Below are positions 43,631-51,699 of a stretch of DNA of 64,000 nucleotides, in pieces. Made by a program: the position numbers and the translations under genes. Below the pieces are notes generated by a model. That model was given only the letters and a program-made list of their open reading frames with translations. It made no database searches and was not told the DNA's origin. Numbering within the stretch: position 1 is the stretch's first letter; every line of letters starts with the position of its first letter. Source of the stretch: Nonomuraea turcica (lineage in GTDB: Bacteria > Actinomycetota > Actinomycetes > Streptosporangiales > Streptosporangiaceae); the NCBI RefSeq assembly GCF_030718205.1, contig NZ_JAUZQF010000014.1:62001-126000 (forward strand), in the 5' to 3' direction.

Positions 43631-44467
43631 TCAGCGGCGAGCAGGTTTGGACTGGTCGGACGTGGCCCCGGGGAAGACGCCGATGGTGTCCCGGTAGGCC
43701 CGATCCCACTGGCCGTCGGCCAGCCAGCGGGCGATCAGCCCGTTGAGGTAGTCGCGGAAGACCGTGTCGTGCTTGCGGATGCCCATCCCGTACGGCTCCT
43801 TGCCGAACGGCTTGCCGACCAGCCGCAGCGCGCTCGGATGCTGCTCCTGCAGGCCGAGCAGGATGGTGTCGTCGGTGCTGATCGCGTCGACGTGGCCGGC
43901 CAGCAGCGCCGGCACGCACTCGCTGTAGCCGTCCACGATCGCCAGGTTCTCGCGGGACAGCTCGCCGAGCAGCCGCTCGACGGACGTGGAGCCCTTGGCC
44001 GTGCACACTTTCTTGCCAGCGAGATCCGACACGTCGTCGATGCGGGTGTCGGCCGCCCTGACCAGCAGGTCCTGCCCCGCGTAGTAGTAGGGGTCGGTGA
44101 AGGTCACCAGCTGGGAGCGGGCCTCGGTGATCGAGTACGTGGCGATGACGAGGTCCACGACCTGCTGGGCGATGAAGTTCTCCCGCTCGCGCGAAACCGT
44201 CTCGACGAAACGGATGTTGCGCTCGCTTCCGGTCAGGTCCTTGGCCACCAGCCGGGCCATCTCCGCGTCGAACCCGGTGATCCGCCCGGTCGCCGGGTCT
44301 TTGTAGCCGAACATCGGCTGGTCGAACTTGATGCCCACGACGAGCACGCCGCGGTCCCTGATGCGCGCCATGGTCGAGCCCTCGGGGAACGCCGCCGCCT
44401 CGGAGCTCGCGCAGCCCGCGGGCAGCAGGCACAGCAGCACCACGAACAGGGTGCGAAGCCTGGTCAC
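43631..44467 (-). CDS. Second glutamate-type substrate-binding lipoprotein, coupled to the response regulator
   Basis: A 278-residue SBP_bac_3 lipoprotein with lipobox LPAGC. The mature part carries GVLVVGIKFDQPMFGYKDPA, ITGFDAEMARLVAKDLTG and VDAISTDDTILLGLQ. It is clearly a paralogue of the protein at 41947-42774. The start is GTG 44467, which overlaps the stop of the response-regulator gene (GTGA), so translation is coupled to the regulator, not the transporter. It could act as a second binding protein for the importer or as a ligand-presenting partner of the histidine kinase (inference). Confidence 0.9.
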   Translation of the reverse strand: MTRLRTLFVVLLCLLPAGCASSEAAAFPEGSTMARIRDRGVLVVGIKFDQPMFGYKDPATGRITGFDAEMARLVAKDLTGSERNIRFVETVSRERENFIAQQVVDLVIATYSITEARSQLVTFTDPYYYAGQDLLVRAADTRIDDVSDLAGKKVCTAKGSTSVERLLGELSRENLAIVDGYSECVPALLAGHVDAISTDDTILLGLQEQHPSALRLVGKPFGKEPYGMGIRKHDTVFRDYLNGLIARWLADGQWDRAYRDTIGVFPGATSDQSKPARR

Positions 44468-45150
44468 CGCGACCGGTACCGGTGCTGCGGCCGGCCGGTC
44501 GGCCCGTACCTCGGCCGGGCCTCCACCAGGCCGCGGTCGGCCAGATGCTCCAGGTAACGGCGGGCGGTGGCGCGGCTGACGCCGATGGAGGCGGCCAGCT
44601 CGTGCGCCGACACGTCCTCCTCGACCTCGGCCAGCGCGTCGAGCACCGCCTGCTCGGTGGCCGCGGAGATGCTCTTCGGCCGGTCGACGTGGTCGATGTG
44701 GAGCAGGCGGAAGATCCGGTCGATCTCCTGCTGCTCGGCGAACCGGCCGCCGGACTCCAGTTGCTCGGTCGTCGCCGCGTAGCGCAGCAGCGTCTGCTCG
44801 AGCGTGCCGGCCCTGGTCGGCTTGACCAGGTAGTAGAGGGCGCCGCGCTGGATGGCCGCGCGTACCGTCGCCGACTCTTTGCGCCCGGAGATCACGATGA
44901 TGTCGGCCGGCGGCTGATCGGGCCGGCGCAGCCGGTGCGCGACCTCCAGGCCAGGCAGGTCCGGCAGATGCAGGTCGAGCAGGACCAGCCGCGGCGCGAA
45001 CCGGGCCGCGGCCGCCAGCGCCGCGTGCCCGCTGTGCGCGATCCCCACCACTCGGAACCCGAGGACCCGGTTCACCTGCGCCTGCAGCGCGGCGGTCACC
45101 ACCGGGTCGTCGTCCACGATGAGAACGGTGATGTCCCTGGATACAGGCAT
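44464..45150 (-). CDS. CitB/DcuR-type response regulator
   Basis: A 228-residue regulator. The receiver domain (10-125) has the acidic pocket IVDDDP, the phosphoacceptor Asp59 (LVLLDLHLPDLPG) and Lys in YYLVKPTRAG. A linker is followed by a winged helix-turn-helix (VSAHELAASIGVSRATARRY, residues about 180-200), the CitB/DcuR type that pairs with ligand-sensing kinases controlling uptake. ATG 45150 follows GAGGA. It is divergent from a hybrid kinase (45319) and translationally coupled to a binding-protein gene. It probably activates the glutamate importer. Confidence 0.88.
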   Translation of the reverse strand: MPVSRDITVLIVDDDPVVTAALQAQVNRVLGFRVVGIAHSGHAALAAAARFAPRLVLLDLHLPDLPGLEVAHRLRRPDQPPADIIVISGRKESATVRAAIQRGALYYLVKPTRAGTLEQTLLRYAATTEQLESGGRFAEQQEIDRIFRLLHIDHVDRPKSISAATEQAVLDALAEVEEDVSAHELAASIGVSRATARRYLEHLADRGLVEARPRYGPTGRPQHRYRSR

Positions 45151-45318
45151 CGCCACACTCCTCGCTTCTACTGACAGCGGTTCTGAGCAGCTTAGGAGGC
45201 TTTTGTTAAATAAGATCGACTTTAGCGCATTCTGCTCACGGCGATCCTCCCACGCGCGCCCGATCCCTCCTACTCTGTACCCGAGTGACAGGCTCGAGCG
45301 ACAGGGAGACGGACGCCG

Positions 45319-48201
45319 GTGAGATGGCTGCTCGCGGTGACGGCCCTGTGGACGCTGCTCGGGCTGCTTCCCTTGGCGCTGCTGACCGCCTCCAGCATCT
45401 CCCTGACCGAGCAGGCGGTACGCGACGAGGTCACCGACCGGGTCAAGACCACCGCGTCGGTCAGCAGGGTCGTGGTGGATCAGCAGATGGGCTCGCTCAA
45501 GCAGCTCGTCAGCGCGTTCGCCCAGCAGCCCCGGGTACGCCAGGCGGTCGAGAACGCCACCGCCGCCACCCTGCAGGGCTACCTCGGCGAACTGAAGCAG
45601 ATGCGCGACGGCGTCAGCGGCCTGATCCTCATCTCCCCTGAAGGCGACATGCTGGGCGCCGAGCCGCAGAGCGCCCTGCCTCAGGACATCGGCAACACCG
45701 ACTGGTACCGGGCGGTGCGCGACCAGCGCCAGCCGTACGTCTCGCAGGCCTACACGCCCACGATGCGCGACCTGTCCAGAGCCGTCGCCGTGGCCGTGCC
45801 CATCCCGAGCGCCGACGGGAAGCGGATGATCGGCATTCTCACCGTGGTCTACAGCCTGGACGCCATCCAGCGGTTCGCCAAGGACGCGGCCGAGGCCCAG
45901 GACATCCGGCTGCTGATCACCGACCAGGCCGGCGTGCTCGTCGCCGACCCCGGCAGGCAGCTGTACGCCCTCACCTCCCTGCGCGAGGACCCACGGGTGG
46001 ACGCGGCGTTGATGGCACGCACCTGGAACGGCCCCTTCCACGGCATCGACGGCGCCGTGTTGTCGGCCTCCGAGCCCATCCCGGGCGTCGGCTGGACGGT
46101 GACCGCCGAGGTCGCCGCATCCGAGGCGCTGGCCTCCGCCGAGAAGCTGCGCGGCAACGTGATGACGGTGGCGGCCCTGCTCGCCCTGCTCATCCTCATC
46201 GGCCTGGGCATCCAGATCCACACCACGCGCGGCCGCCGCCGGGCGCAGGCCACCCTGGCCAGGTACGCGGCCGAACTCGCCGACGCCAGGGACGAGGCGG
46301 TCCAGGCCTCCAGCGCCAAATCCGAGTTCCTGGCCAAGATCAGCCACGAGATCCGCACCCCGATCAATGGCGTGCTCGGCATGAACTCGCTGCTCATGGG
46401 CACCCGGCTGGACGACGAGCAGCGCTACTACGCCACCACCGGCCAGGAGTCGGCCCAGAACGTGCTGCGCCTGCTCGACGACTTTCTCGACCTGTCCAGG
46501 ATCGAGGCGGGCCACCTGCAGGTCGACGCGGCGCCGTTCGACCTGCCGCGGCTGTGCGACGAAGTGGTGGCGCCGCTCGCGCCGCTGGCCTACGAGCAGG
46601 GCCTCTGGCTCACGCTGCGGCTCGACGAACACGTGCCGCGGCAGGTGGCGGGCGACCCGGCCCGGCTGCGGCAGATCCTCACGAACCTGATCGGCAACGC
46701 ACTGAAGTTCACCGTCCAGGGCGGCGTCGACCTGCACGTCACGCTGCACGAGGGCGAGCCGGGCAGCTCGCGGGTGGTGCTCGGGTTCGCCGTCTCCGAC
46801 ACCGGCATCGGCGTCGGCCCCGACGACCGGGAGCGGGTCTTCGGGGTCTTCCGCCAGGTCGACTCGCCCATCACGCGCCGGACCGGCGGGAGCGGCCTGG
46901 GCCTCGCCATCTCCAGGCAGCTCACCGAACTCATGGGCGGGGAGATCGGCCTCGACAGCGTGGAGGGAGTGGGCAGCCGGTTCTGGGTGCGGCTGCCGGT
47001 GGACGTTCTGACGTGGTCCGAACCAGGGGCCGGGGCGCTGGCGGGGCGGCGCGCGCTGGTCGCCGACCCGCGCCCCGAGGACCGGGCGCTGGCCGGGCGC
47101 TACCTCTCCGACGCGGGGCTCTCCGTGAAGGAGACCAGGGACGCCCGGTCCGCGCTGGCCTGCCTGCACGACGCGGCGGCCGGCGGCAGCCCGTACGAGC
47201 TGGCCGTGGTCGCGCTCGACCTTGGCGCCGGAGAGCTCGGCCCCGGAGAGCTCGGCCCCGGAAAGCTCGGCGCAGCCCAGGACGGCGAGACGCTCGCGCA
47301 CGCCATCCTCAGCGACCCGCTGCTCCAGACCACCAGCGTCGTCGTGGTCGTCACGCCGGGCCGGGCCCGTTTCGCCTGGCCGTCCGCCGGGGAGCGGCCC
47401 GTGCAGTCGATCACCCGGCCGCTCAGCCGGCGCCGCCTGCTCGCCGCCGTGGAGAACGCCCTGGGCACCGCCGAGTGCTCCGGGGAGCCGCGCGAGGGCA
47501 CGCCGGTCGCCGCGGGCGCCGCCGAGGGCGTGCGCATCCTGGTGGCCGAGGACGACGAGGTCAGCCGTCAGGTGGCCATGCTCGTCCTGCGGCAGGCCGG
47601 GCACGAGGTGGACACCGTCGAGGACGGCGAGCAGGCGGTGCGCGCCGTGCTGGCCGGCGGCTACGACCTGGTGTTCATGGACTGCCAGCTGCCCGTGCTC
47701 GACGGGCTGGCCGCGACCGAGGAGATCAGGGGTCGCGAGGAGGCGCGTACCCCGATCATCGCGATGACCGCGGCGGCCATGCCGGACGACCGGATCCGGT
47801 GCCTCGAAGCCGGCATGGACGACCATCTGGCCAAGCCGGTGGACTGGCCGCGGGTGCTCGCCAGGATTCCGGAGTGGGCCTCCTACGCCGGTCTTCCGGC
47901 CGAGCTGGCGGGCCTGTCGGCGGAGGCGGTGGCGGATGTCGCGCAGGCGTACCTCGCGACCGCTCGGCGGACGTTCGAGGATCTGCTCCGGGCGGCGCGG
48001 GACGGGGATCTGCCGGAGGTGGCGGCGCTGGCGCACCGGCTCAAGGGCAGCTGCGCGACCGTGGGGGCCGGGCGCGAGGCCGCGTTGTGCCAGCGGGTGG
48101 AGGAGCTGGCGCGGGCGGGGCGCGTCGAGGAGGAACTCCTCGAGGACCTGGACGAGCTGCTCAGGGAGACCCCTGAGTGGATGAACGCACACCAGTCCTG
48201 A
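45319..48201 (+). CDS. Hybrid sensor histidine kinase with Cache, receiver and Hpt domains
   Basis: A 960-residue membrane kinase. TM1 (3-27), an extracellular Cache sensor (about 30-270), TM2 (about 275-298), dimerisation helix with His343 (KISHEIRTPINGVLGMN), HATPase with N box RQILTNLIGNALKF and G box TGGSGLGLAI, a degenerate receiver (about 575-715) bearing the repeat GELGPGELGPGKLG, a true receiver with Asp788 (LVFMDCQLPVLDG) and a C-terminal Hpt with His906 (LAHRLKGSCATVG). The start is GTG 45319. It is divergent from a CitB-type regulator 168 bp away. A Cache sensor beside glutamate importer genes suggests amino-acid sensing; signal relay to the regulator is inferred. Confidence 0.9.
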   Translation: MRWLLAVTALWTLLGLLPLALLTASSISLTEQAVRDEVTDRVKTTASVSRVVVDQQMGSLKQLVSAFAQQPRVRQAVENATAATLQGYLGELKQMRDGVSGLILISPEGDMLGAEPQSALPQDIGNTDWYRAVRDQRQPYVSQAYTPTMRDLSRAVAVAVPIPSADGKRMIGILTVVYSLDAIQRFAKDAAEAQDIRLLITDQAGVLVADPGRQLYALTSLREDPRVDAALMARTWNGPFHGIDGAVLSASEPIPGVGWTVTAEVAASEALASAEKLRGNVMTVAALLALLILIGLGIQIHTTRGRRRAQATLARYAAELADARDEAVQASSAKSEFLAKISHEIRTPINGVLGMNSLLMGTRLDDEQRYYATTGQESAQNVLRLLDDFLDLSRIEAGHLQVDAAPFDLPRLCDEVVAPLAPLAYEQGLWLTLRLDEHVPRQVAGDPARLRQILTNLIGNALKFTVQGGVDLHVTLHEGEPGSSRVVLGFAVSDTGIGVGPDDRERVFGVFRQVDSPITRRTGGSGLGLAISRQLTELMGGEIGLDSVEGVGSRFWVRLPVDVLTWSEPGAGALAGRRALVADPRPEDRALAGRYLSDAGLSVKETRDARSALACLHDAAAGGSPYELAVVALDLGAGELGPGELGPGKLGAAQDGETLAHAILSDPLLQTTSVVVVVTPGRARFAWPSAGERPVQSITRPLSRRRLLAAVENALGTAECSGEPREGTPVAAGAAEGVRILVAEDDEVSRQVAMLVLRQAGHEVDTVEDGEQAVRAVLAGGYDLVFMDCQLPVLDGLAATEEIRGREEARTPIIAMTAAAMPDDRIRCLEAGMDDHLAKPVDWPRVLARIPEWASYAGLPAELAGLSAEAVADVAQAYLATARRTFEDLLRAARDGDLPEVAALAHRLKGSCATVGAGREAALCQRVEELARAGRVEEELLEDLDELLRETPEWMNAHQS

Positions 48202-48292
48202 TTTAAACGCCACGGTTAACACTGGGGAAATTTGTCGGTGTTATCGTGCTGATGTCATTGTTACTGGTGGTTTTGTAGTGAATGGAGTGTTA

Positions 48293-49054
48293 ATGGCGGA
48301 TTCGTCCGATGGGCCGAGCCCCGTGACCGGTCCAGGCCCCACGGCGACGACGACCGCCAGTCCCACGTCCACGCCCACCCCGACGTCCTCAGCCACCCCT
48401 ACGCCCACCGGCACTCCGAGCCCGACGCCTTCAGGGACGCCGAGCCCGACGCCCTCGGACACGCCGAATCCGACGCCCTCCGGCACCCCAAGTCCGACCC
48501 CTTCGGGGACGCCGAGTCCGACGCCCTCCGGCACCCCGAGCCCGACGCCTTCGGGCACGCCAAGTCCGAGCCCGTCGGAGACGCCGGCGCCCAGCCCGAC
48601 CACGTCGGCGCCGACGCCCACCCCTTTCCCCACGGCGGAAGTCCCGCACGTTCCTGACGACCGGAGCCGGGAGCCGGGCCCCGCGCCGAACTCCGGGCAG
48701 GGGGTGCTGATCGACTGGACCTCGATACGCGAGCTGGCCAGGCTGTTCGACAAGACCGGCGACGACGTGGTGGCGCGGCAGCGCGCCTCCACGTCGCTGG
48801 CCGGCACCTCCGGCCTGGTCGGCGGCGACGACGACGGCCGGCGCTTCGCCGAGTGGTACGCCGACGGCTACGACTCCCTCACCGGCGCCCTGCGCCGCAT
48901 CGCCGACAAGAACTTCACGTGGGCCGGCAACCTGCGTGACTTCGACAAGATGTGGGACTACCTGGAGCAGCAGATCATCAACACGCTCCCGAAAATCCCG
49001 GACATCCCGGACGCGCCGATCCCGCAGGCCCCGCCACGCAAGGAGGGTGCCTGA
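48293..49054 (+). CDS. Proline/threonine/serine-repeat protein with WXG-like C-terminal domain
   Basis: About 253 residues from ATG 48293, which follows GGAG. There is no signal peptide. Residues about 12-115 are Pro/Thr/Ser-rich with eight 8-residue units (theme GTPSPTPS). The remainder is a helical domain: LIDWTSIRELARLFDKTGDD, LVGGDDDGRRFAEWYADGYD, FTWAGNLRDFDKMWDYLEQQ. The G-x-D-x-x-G-x-x-F-A pattern is common in actinobacterial WXG100-like proteins linked to type VII secretion. The TGA overlaps the next gene's ATG (TGATG). No toxin domain is seen. It may be an exported substrate or chaperone-like partner. Confidence 0.68.
   Translation: MADSSDGPSPVTGPGPTATTTASPTSTPTPTSSATPTPTGTPSPTPSGTPSPTPSDTPNPTPSGTPSPTPSGTPSPTPSGTPSPTPSGTPSPSPSETPAPSPTTSAPTPTPFPTAEVPHVPDDRSREPGPAPNSGQGVLIDWTSIRELARLFDKTGDDVVARQRASTSLAGTSGLVGGDDDGRRFAEWYADGYDSLTGALRRIADKNFTWAGNLRDFDKMWDYLEQQIINTLPKIPDIPDAPIPQAPPRKEGA
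48410..48601 (+). repeat. Eight 24-bp units encoding a Pro/Thr/Ser repeat
   Basis: Units of 24 bp encode GTPSPTPS (five exact copies), DTPNPTPS, GTPSPSPS and ETPAPSPT (residues 45-108 of the frame counted from 48278). The DNA units are similar but vary at third positions, so the repeat is maintained in protein. Regular spacing without spacers excludes a CRISPR array. Confidence 0.9.
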
Positions 49055-49932
49055 TGTTCGACCCCTTCCAGGCCCTCGCCTGGTTCGCCGGCGTGTACGT
49101 GCCTGAGGCCGACACGTCCAATTTGCGGGCCCGCGCCCGGGACCTGCGCGAGTTCGCCGACTCCATCGGTGAGCTCGCCCGCCAGACCGAGACCGGCGTC
49201 GCCGTGGTACGCAAGGCCAACGACAGCCAAGCCGTGTCCCGGTTCGCGGACGTGTGGCCGTACGAGCTCGCCCCCCGCTACGCCGCGCTCCAGGAGGAGC
49301 TGCGCGAACTGGCCGACGGCTGCGACGACTACGCCAACGCCGTGGACGAGCACCGGGAACAGCTGTGGATCATCGGCACCATGCTCGCCGCCATGGCGTT
49401 CACGATGATGTTCGGCTTCGTCTACCCGGCGGCCAGGGAAGCCGCCCTGAGGGCCTTCCGGTACCTGCAGGCCAGGGCCAGACTGGAGCGCACGATCTTC
49501 CAGAAGACCGTCCAGTGGATCCTCCAGTACCGGATCGGCAAGCGTAAGGTCGGCGAGTACCTGGTGCGGGAGGGCCTGGACGCGGTGGCCGACTCCGTGC
49601 TGTGGACCGTGCTCAAGACCGGCGTGCACGCGGCCAGCTCGGCCGCGACCGGCCAGCCGATGGGCAACCTCTGGGCGTACGCGGGCAAGCATTTCGCCGC
49701 CGAGATGGCCTACAACGGCGGCATCAAGGCCCTGAGCGACGTCCGCAAGTTCATCCCGAAGACGCAGCTCACCGAGACGTTGCTAGGCGCGGGCCCGGCG
49801 GGCAAGTTCTTCCGCCGCACGCTGTCGGCCGCCACCATCTACCCGCTCGTCGCCAGCGGCGGCTTGTCGGACGAGGGCGCGCTGCGCTCGGCCCTGGCGC
49901 ACGCCCCGAGGGCGTTCATCTTCAAGCGCTGA
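49054..49932 (+). CDS. CpnT-N-like WXG100_2 domain protein
   Basis: A 292-residue protein; ATG 49054 follows AGGAGGG and overlaps the preceding stop. Residues about 1-145 resemble the N-terminal domain of the CpnT outer-membrane-channel/toxin family: YVPEADTSNLRARARDLREF, FADVWPYELAPRYAALQEEL, then helix MLAAMAFTMMFGFVYPAARE. Residues 150-292 are helical and amphipathic, ending APRAFIFKR, with no nuclease or NADase domain. In polymorphic toxins this N-terminal module directs export by a type VII-like system; here the toxin part is absent or unrecognised. It lies between the Pro-repeat protein and a YbaB-like protein. Confidence 0.7.
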   Translation: MFDPFQALAWFAGVYVPEADTSNLRARARDLREFADSIGELARQTETGVAVVRKANDSQAVSRFADVWPYELAPRYAALQEELRELADGCDDYANAVDEHREQLWIIGTMLAAMAFTMMFGFVYPAAREAALRAFRYLQARARLERTIFQKTVQWILQYRIGKRKVGEYLVREGLDAVADSVLWTVLKTGVHAASSAATGQPMGNLWAYAGKHFAAEMAYNGGIKALSDVRKFIPKTQLTETLLGAGPAGKFFRRTLSAATIYPLVASGGLSDEGALRSALAHAPRAFIFKR

Positions 49933-49946
49933 CGTAAGGAACCACG

Positions 49947-50255
49947 ATGACGACACCCCGTTCCGGCGATCCGGAGATCGACCGCGCCCTCGCGGAGCTG
50001 GCGGCGCACGCGGCCGGGTTCGAGGAGGCGACCCGCCTGCTGGCCGAGACCAGAGGGCGGGGCGAGAGCGCCGGCGGCCAGGTCGCGGTCGAGCTGTCGC
50101 CCAGCGGGTCACTGACCGCGCTCCGCATCGATCCCCGTGCGCTGCGGCTGGGCTCGCAGGCGCTGGCCGAGGCCGTGATCGAGGCGTACCGGCGGGCCGA
50201 GGAGGACGTGGCCGGCCAGTCCTTCGACGTGGCCAGGACGCTCTTCGAGCGCTGA
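49947..50255 (+). CDS. YbaB/EbfC-family-like protein
   Basis: A 102-residue protein of the YbaB/EbfC DNA-binding type: helical N-terminus, then GGQVAVELSPSGSLTALRID, the beta-hairpin of the family, then RALRLGSQALAEAVIEAYRR. Genuine YbaB is nucleoid-associated. In actinomycetes shorter divergent copies like this sit beside WXG100/type VII-linked genes, often with an unknown role. ATG 49947 follows AAGGAA, 14 bp after the WXG gene, so they are co-transcribed. Confidence 0.75.
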   Translation: MTTPRSGDPEIDRALAELAAHAAGFEEATRLLAETRGRGESAGGQVAVELSPSGSLTALRIDPRALRLGSQALAEAVIEAYRRAEEDVAGQSFDVARTLFER

Positions 50256-50259
50256 CCCG

Positions 50260-51243
50260 TCAGGCGACCACCACGTCCAGGAAGATCGGTTTCTTGGCGG
50301 TGAGCAACTCGGCCCCGGCCGCGTCGGTCATCTTCCAGTAGATTTTGCATCGGCCGGGGGAGTCGGCGGCGCGGACGCGCACCGCGATCTCGACCGACTG
50401 GCCCGGCTGGACCGGGCGGATCGCGACGCGTTTCGGAGCTTTGCACGGCGTGTCGTTCAGGCGGGTGAGATAGCGGTCCTGCCAGGGGATGGTGCCGGCG
50501 TTCCTGATCCGCCAGATCTTGGTGAACTCCGTCCCCTTCTTCACCACCGTCCCGTCCGGATGGGTGACGTCCCCCTCGAAGAGGGAGTCGTCGAAGGAGG
50601 AGTTCGACGGCGCCGGGGTGCTGCGGGCGGCGGGCTCGGCCGGCTCCGGACCCGGGGCGAGCCAGGCGAAGAGCGCGGCGGCGAGACCGGTCGCGCCGGT
50701 CACGATCGCTGCGATCAGGGATTTGGATGGGGTGGATCGGGCTCGGGCGACGGGGTTCTCCGCCATGAGGACCTCGGTTTCGGTGGCCTCGGCCACCGTT
50801 TCGAGGTCGGCGGCATGGGACGCGGCATCAGAGCGCACATCGGCGTGAGGTGCGGTCTCGGGGCGGGATGCGGCCTCGGGAGGGGGAGCGGTCTCGGTCT
50901 GTGCGGTGCTCGCGGCCAGCTCCCAATGGGCCCGCCACTCGCGCCTGGCCTCCTCGGCGTCCCGCCCCAGCCGGTCGACCGCCAGCACCCGGACGAACTC
51001 CCACGTCGTCTCCCAGGTCGGCAGCGCGCTCCCGCGGGCCGCGGCCGCCAGCGACGACTTGGAGGCAGCCGCGCCGAGGCGCGAGGCCATGTCGGCGAAC
51101 GAGGGGTCGCCCGCCTGTTCCTTGAGCTCCCACAGCCGGTGTGCGAACAGCGCGACAGGGCCGGACGCCGGATCCGGCCGGATCGGCTTGCGCCCCCGCC
51201 GCGACGCCGCCGCTTCGTCCTGAGGTCCGGACGACTGCACCAT
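50260..51243 (-). CDS. HTH-transmembrane protein with NBR1-Ig-like domain
   Basis: A 327-residue protein. Residues about 30-110 form an XRE-related helix-turn-helix-like domain (SFADMASRLGAAASKSSLAA). A Glu/Ala/Pro-rich linker is followed by one membrane segment at about 176-196 (LIAAIVTGATGLAAALFAWL). The outer part (210-327) is an NBR1-Ig-like domain: GTEFTKIWRIRNAGTIPWQD, then PVQPGQSVEIAVRVRAADSP. The NBR1-Ig module is best known in eukaryotic autophagy receptors, yet this HTH-TM-Ig layout recurs in actinomycetes with unknown role. ATG 51243 is clear. Two cysteines (267, 299) could form a disulfide outside. Confidence 0.85.
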   Translation of the reverse strand: MVQSSGPQDEAAASRRGRKPIRPDPASGPVALFAHRLWELKEQAGDPSFADMASRLGAAASKSSLAAAARGSALPTWETTWEFVRVLAVDRLGRDAEEARREWRAHWELAASTAQTETAPPPEAASRPETAPHADVRSDAASHAADLETVAEATETEVLMAENPVARARSTPSKSLIAAIVTGATGLAAALFAWLAPGPEPAEPAARSTPAPSNSSFDDSLFEGDVTHPDGTVVKKGTEFTKIWRIRNAGTIPWQDRYLTRLNDTPCKAPKRVAIRPVQPGQSVEIAVRVRAADSPGRCKIYWKMTDAAGAELLTAKKPIFLDVVVA

Positions 51244-51277
51244 CCCACGGAGGCTACCAAAACCATCGAAAGGGGGG

Positions 51278-51309
51278 GCCGGGCCCCGGCAGCGCGGCCG
51301 GGGCCCGGC
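51278..51309 (-). terminator. Strong hairpin terminator
   Basis: GCCGGGCCCCGGC (51278-51290) and GCCGGGGCCCGGC (51297-51309) form a perfect 13-bp stem with a 6-base loop, 21 bp past the stop of the small secreted protein gene and upstream of the next reverse gene. Confidence 0.78.
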
Positions 51310-51330
51310 ACGGAACACGGGATCAGGGCG

Positions 51331-51699
51331 TCAGCCGCAGTGCGAGACTTCCTTGATCGACTGCACGGTGGGGCGCGCCCCCTTGAACTTCTTCTTGTCG
51401 AAGTCCCCGCCCCGTACCCAGATGCAGGCGTCCTTCGCCTGCGCGACCCGAATCTTGATCCCGCGTGAGTGCTTGCAGCGATTGTGGAAGTAGACCGTGA
51501 CGCTCGTCGTGCCGTCGTCGCCGTAGGAGTAGCTGAAGCAGCGCGTCTTCCCCCGGATGACGTCGAGCGCCTGCTGCGGGGCGGCGGAAACGGCGGCCGT
51601 ATTGGAAACGGCGAACGACGGGGCCGCCGCCGTTGAATAGGCGAACGTCGAGCCGGCCATCGCGGCGATGGTGAGCGTGACTTTCCCACGAATTCTCAT
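51331..51699 (-). CDS. Small secreted protein, unknown
   Basis: A 122-residue exported protein. The signal peptide runs to about residue 40 (KVTLTIAAMAGSTFAYSTAA). The mature part is about 80 residues with four cysteines (in TRCFSYSY, HNRCKHSRG, DACIWVRG and the C-terminal SHCG), suggesting two disulfides, and several basic residues. The pattern FSYSYGDDGTTSVTVYFHNR is like other actinomycete secreted domains of unknown function. ATG 51699 follows GGGGG. A hairpin terminator ends it. Confidence 0.7.
   Translation of the reverse strand: MRIRGKVTLTIAAMAGSTFAYSTAAAPSFAVSNTAAVSAAPQQALDVIRGKTRCFSYSYGDDGTTSVTVYFHNRCKHSRGIKIRVAQAKDACIWVRGGDFDKKKFKGARPTVQSIKEVSHCG

Noticed and set aside
44464..48222. 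A 1252-codon reverse frame extending from the response regulator across the kinase gene
   Set aside because: Only the last 228 residues are a real protein, with a good start at 45150; the rest is antisense to the hybrid kinase.
48202..48292. GTG 48278 as the start of the Pro-repeat protein
   Set aside because: ATG 48293 has GGAG at proper spacing, whereas GTG 48278 has no ribosome site.
48410..48601. Regular 24-bp repeats as a CRISPR array
   Set aside because: There are no spacers and the units code for GTPSPTPS in frame; no cas genes are nearby.
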